Assembly: GCA_031552535.1 (NCBI GenBank)
Contig: JAVBMJ010000038.1
Span: forward strand, 1-34,911
Direction of reading: 5' to 3'
DNA length: 34,911 nucleotides
DNA from: JAVBMJ01 sp031552535
Lineage (GTDB): Bacteria; Bacteroidota; Bacteroidia; Bacteroidales; Rikenellaceae
Part shown: piece by piece, positions 32,964-34,911 of the stretch
Layout: the number at the start of each line of letters is the position of its first letter
Position numbering within the stretch: position 1 is the first letter of the stretch
Translations under genes and position numbers: made by a program
Notes under the pieces: generated by a model
Database searches by the model: none
Told to the model about the DNA's origin: nothing
The model's input: only the letters and a program-made list of their open reading frames with translations

Positions 32964-33548
32964 ATGACAGACGGTCCAGACATTCACAGTTTCACCCAGT
33001 TGTTCAACAGGCACAGCGGTCGCTTTATCGCCTTTGCGATGACGTATGTAGGCGAGAGGTCGGCTGCTGAGGATATCGTTATGGATTCATTCCTGTACTA
33101 TTGGGAAAAGCTGCCCTCGCTTGCCAGCAATGCCAATCCTGCGGCTTATCTGCTCACCGTGGTCAAACACAAATGCCTCAACCATCTGCGTTCGAAGGCG
33201 ATACATGCGCGGATTGAGGAGGACATAGCCGACCACAGCCACCGTGTACTTCAACTCAGGATATCGACTCTTGAGGTGCTCGATCCCGACGAGATATTTT
33301 CGGAGGAAGTACAACGCACTGTGCGCAAAGCGATAGAGTCACTTCCGGAGAAGACGCGCCGCATATTCCTTATGAGCAGGATGGACGATAAGACTTATAA
33401 GGAGATCGCCGACGAATTATCGTTGTCGGTCAAGAGCGTCGAATTCGAGTTGTCGAAAGCGACGAAGATGTTGCGGGCGATGCTGCGCGACTCTTCTTTG
33501 TATGTGTCGTTGTTGGCTGTTGTAGACCTGGGGCTGATAAAACTCTGA
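32964..33548 (+). CDS. ECF RNA polymerase sigma-70 factor, Bacteroidota type
   Basis: The 194-aa protein has sigma region 2 (about residues 9-75; FTQLFNRHSGRFIAFAMTYV, AEDIVMDSFLYYWEK) and region 4 (about 115-170; IESLPEKTRRIFLMSRMDDKTYKEIADELSLSVKSVEFELSKA, a helix-turn-helix). The short linker and the sequence style fit the large Bacteroidota ECF family that is paired with FecR anti-sigma factors. It likely directs polymerase to nutrient-uptake genes once released. An anti-sigma gene follows 182 nt downstream. Start chosen at ATG because a promoter box lies 21 nt upstream. Confidence 0.93.
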   Translation: MTDGPDIHSFTQLFNRHSGRFIAFAMTYVGERSAAEDIVMDSFLYYWEKLPSLASNANPAAYLLTVVKHKCLNHLRSKAIHARIEEDIADHSHRVLQLRISTLEVLDPDEIFSEEVQRTVRKAIESLPEKTRRIFLMSRMDDKTYKEIADELSLSVKSVEFELSKATKMLRAMLRDSSLYVSLLAVVDLGLIKL

Positions 33549-33585
33549 CACAATCATTCCTTTTTGATCTTTTATCAACTATTTT

Positions 33586-33601
33586 CCCTGATTTTTCAGG
33601 G
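33586..33601 (+). terminator. Hairpin after the sigma factor gene
   Basis: CCCTGA pairs with TCAGGG around a TTTT loop, 38 nt after the sigma stop codon. The following ATTACGCTTT is not a clean T-run, so termination would be partial. It could set the ratio of sigma factor to anti-sigma factor transcripts. Confidence 0.4.
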
Positions 33602-33730
33602 ATTACGCTTTCTCATGTGCTATACTTATAGATATCCGGAAAGGGTATGACGTGATACGCAGAATAAACACAGAATCAATTGATTGCATTTCAGCAATAT
33701 ACGATATACTTTACAGAAAACGGCGGTACG

Positions 33731-34687
33731 ATGAACAGGAAAAAACTATACGGTTTCTTCAGCGGGCAGGCTTCCCCGGAAGATGAAAAAGAAATATTGC
33801 GGTGGCTGGACGAAAATCCGGAACGCAAACAGGAATTCGAGAAGGAGCGCAAGATGTTCGATACCATATTGCTCGCCGAAGTGAATGATATGTCACAGAA
33901 GGGCGGGGTTCGCAGGGTGATGCCCCGTTGGGCTCGCGAAGTGTCGAAGATCGCCGCGGTGCTGGTGCTGTTATTGGGAGCCGGTTATTTCATACTCCAA
34001 AAAGAGATCGGCAAAATTTCGCTGCTCGCCAACACAGTGACCGTTCCTGCGGGGCAAAGGGTGAACATCACTCTTCCGGATGGCACCAATGTGTGGATCA
34101 ACTCGCAGTCTGAGCTGACCTATCCGGCTTTTTTCACAGGTGACGAACGAAGGGTGAAACTTACTGGGGAAGCATTTTTCGATGTTACGCACGACAAGAG
34201 GAACCCGTTCATCGTCGAGACCGCAAATCACGATGTGATGGTGTTGGGCACCAAGTTCGACGTGGTGTCTTCGCCCGTGCGCAATGAATTCTCGGCTTCG
34301 GTTGTCGAGGGGTGCGTGAGGGTTGACGACCGGAGCGGACACGATCGCCGGGTGACGCTCAATCCGGGAGAAGAGGTCAGGCTGAGAAACGGGAGGTTGG
34401 TGGCACAGGATATTTCGGACATGGATATATTCCGTTGGAGAGAGGGTCTGATCTGTTTCCGCAATACTTCGTTCAAAGAGTTGCTGGAGCGTTTCGGGCG
34501 AAGTTTCGACATCAACATAGAGTTCCGGGAACAGGACCTGCCACACAACGAGTTCAGCGGAAAGTTCAGGGTATCGGACGGGATATTCCATGCGTTGAGG
34601 GTTTTACAACGCGATGTCGATTTCAGCTACGAATGGAACGAAAAGGATAACATCATTTATATATCCGGCAAAAAGCAGCTGAAATAA
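33731..34687 (+). CDS. FecR-type anti-sigma factor
   Basis: FecR proteins sit in the inner membrane and pass a signal from an outer-membrane TonB-dependent receptor to an ECF sigma factor. The 318-aa protein has a cytoplasmic N-terminal part (1-70; LYGFFSGQASPEDEKEILRWLDENPE), one membrane helix (about 72-88), the periplasmic FecR domain (about 100-195; VPAGQRVNITLPDGTNVWINSQSEL, GEAFFDV, VLGTKFDV) and a C-terminal DUF4974-like domain (about 238-315). From ATG 33731; the frame extends 17 codons upstream but that part is not family-like. The expected SusC-type receptor would lie past the right edge. Confidence 0.94.
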   Translation: MNRKKLYGFFSGQASPEDEKEILRWLDENPERKQEFEKERKMFDTILLAEVNDMSQKGGVRRVMPRWAREVSKIAAVLVLLLGAGYFILQKEIGKISLLANTVTVPAGQRVNITLPDGTNVWINSQSELTYPAFFTGDERRVKLTGEAFFDVTHDKRNPFIVETANHDVMVLGTKFDVVSSPVRNEFSASVVEGCVRVDDRSGHDRRVTLNPGEEVRLRNGRLVAQDISDMDIFRWREGLICFRNTSFKELLERFGRSFDINIEFREQDLPHNEFSGKFRVSDGIFHALRVLQRDVDFSYEWNEKDNIIYISGKKQLK

Positions 34688-34751
34688 CATACAATTACCG
34701 GGTCGTTATCTTCGAACATTCCGTAGGACGTACGGCGATTACGCTAAGAGT

Positions 34752-34856
34752 CTGTCTAATTTTCCTGTGAAAAATAGTTGCGAATTATTTTCAGGGCTAT
34801 TTTAGGCGAAAATCGAGGAGCATAGTGGTACTATATGACGGGATTTTCGCCTAAAA
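34752..34856. repeat. Palindromic repeat element after fecR
   Basis: The segment starts with CTGTCTAATTTTCCTGTG, near-identical to a copy at 31308-31325. Then follow an imperfect hairpin (CCTG..AAAAATA with TATTTTCAGG, 34764-34795) and a perfect 15-bp inverted repeat, TTTTAGGCGAAAATC (34800-34814) with GATTTTCGCCTAAAA (34842-34856). Its 27-nt interior again folds (ATAGT-GGT-ACTAT). No coding content is visible. It may be a dispersed intergenic repeat or a terminator region between fecR and the next gene. Confidence 0.65.
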
Positions 34857-34911
34857 GAGACCAAAAATAAACGATAAATACTTTCGGTAATGTGGCCAAA
34901 AACAGCTGATT

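Overview
The window comes from a member of the Bacteroidota (Bacteroidetes), most likely a gut-type Bacteroidales; a relative of Alistipes/Rikenellaceae is plausible, but the genus cannot be fixed from sequence reading alone. The evidence is: promoter boxes of the TAnnTTTG type, A-rich leaders without a Shine-Dalgarno sequence, extended basic tails on L17, S3 and S12, a MurF-alanine racemase fusion, an ECF sigma/FecR pair of the Bacteroidota type, and no tuf between fusA and rpsJ.

Region 1 (1-325) is non-coding. A long rod-like hairpin with a T-run on the + strand (5-91) probably ends a gene or RNA lying to the left. An intrinsic terminator on the - strand (261-298) ends the ribosomal cluster.

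Region 2 (326-19701, all on the - strand, so read right to left) is one continuous str-S10-spc-alpha supercluster: rpsL rpsG fusA / rpsJ rplC rplD rplW rplB rpsS rplV rpsC rplP rpmC rpsQ / rplN rplX rplE rpsN rpsH rplF rplR rpsE rpmD rplO secY map infA rpmJ / rpsM rpsK rpsD rpoA rplQ. It encodes ribosomal proteins, EF-G, IF-1, the SecY channel, methionine aminopeptidase and the RNA polymerase alpha subunit. Spacing is tight except for gaps before rplC (237 bp including the rpsJ stop side), before rpsH (180 bp), before rpsD (142 bp) and, most strikingly, 469 bp between rpsD and rpoA. Two of these gaps hold promoter-like sequences.

Region 3 (19785-32580) is a cell-envelope neighbourhood. lptD (LPS transport to the outer membrane) runs leftward and ends in a strong terminator just before the str promoter. 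Diverging from it, a good Bacteroidota promoter with a hairpin leader drives a periplasmic N-acetylmuramoyl-L-alanine amidase, followed by an MCE/MlaD lipid-transport protein and mutS2. Then come an exported S66 LD-carboxypeptidase-like protein, the MurF-Alr fusion, an RsmI-like methyltransferase and a convergent yhbP homologue. Amidase, carboxypeptidase, MurF and alanine racemase all act on peptidoglycan or its D-Ala-D-Ala end.

Region 4 (32581-34911) is accessory in character: a nearly symmetric palindromic element of about 200 bp, an ECF sigma factor, its FecR-type anti-sigma factor and a second palindromic element at the right edge. The pair probably regulates a SusC/TonB-dependent uptake operon beyond the edge.

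I saw no tRNA, rRNA, CRISPR array, transposase or prophage gene, and no clearly new multi-gene system. The least explained sequences are the palindromic elements at 32620-32817 and 34752-34856 and the long rpsD-rpoA gap.
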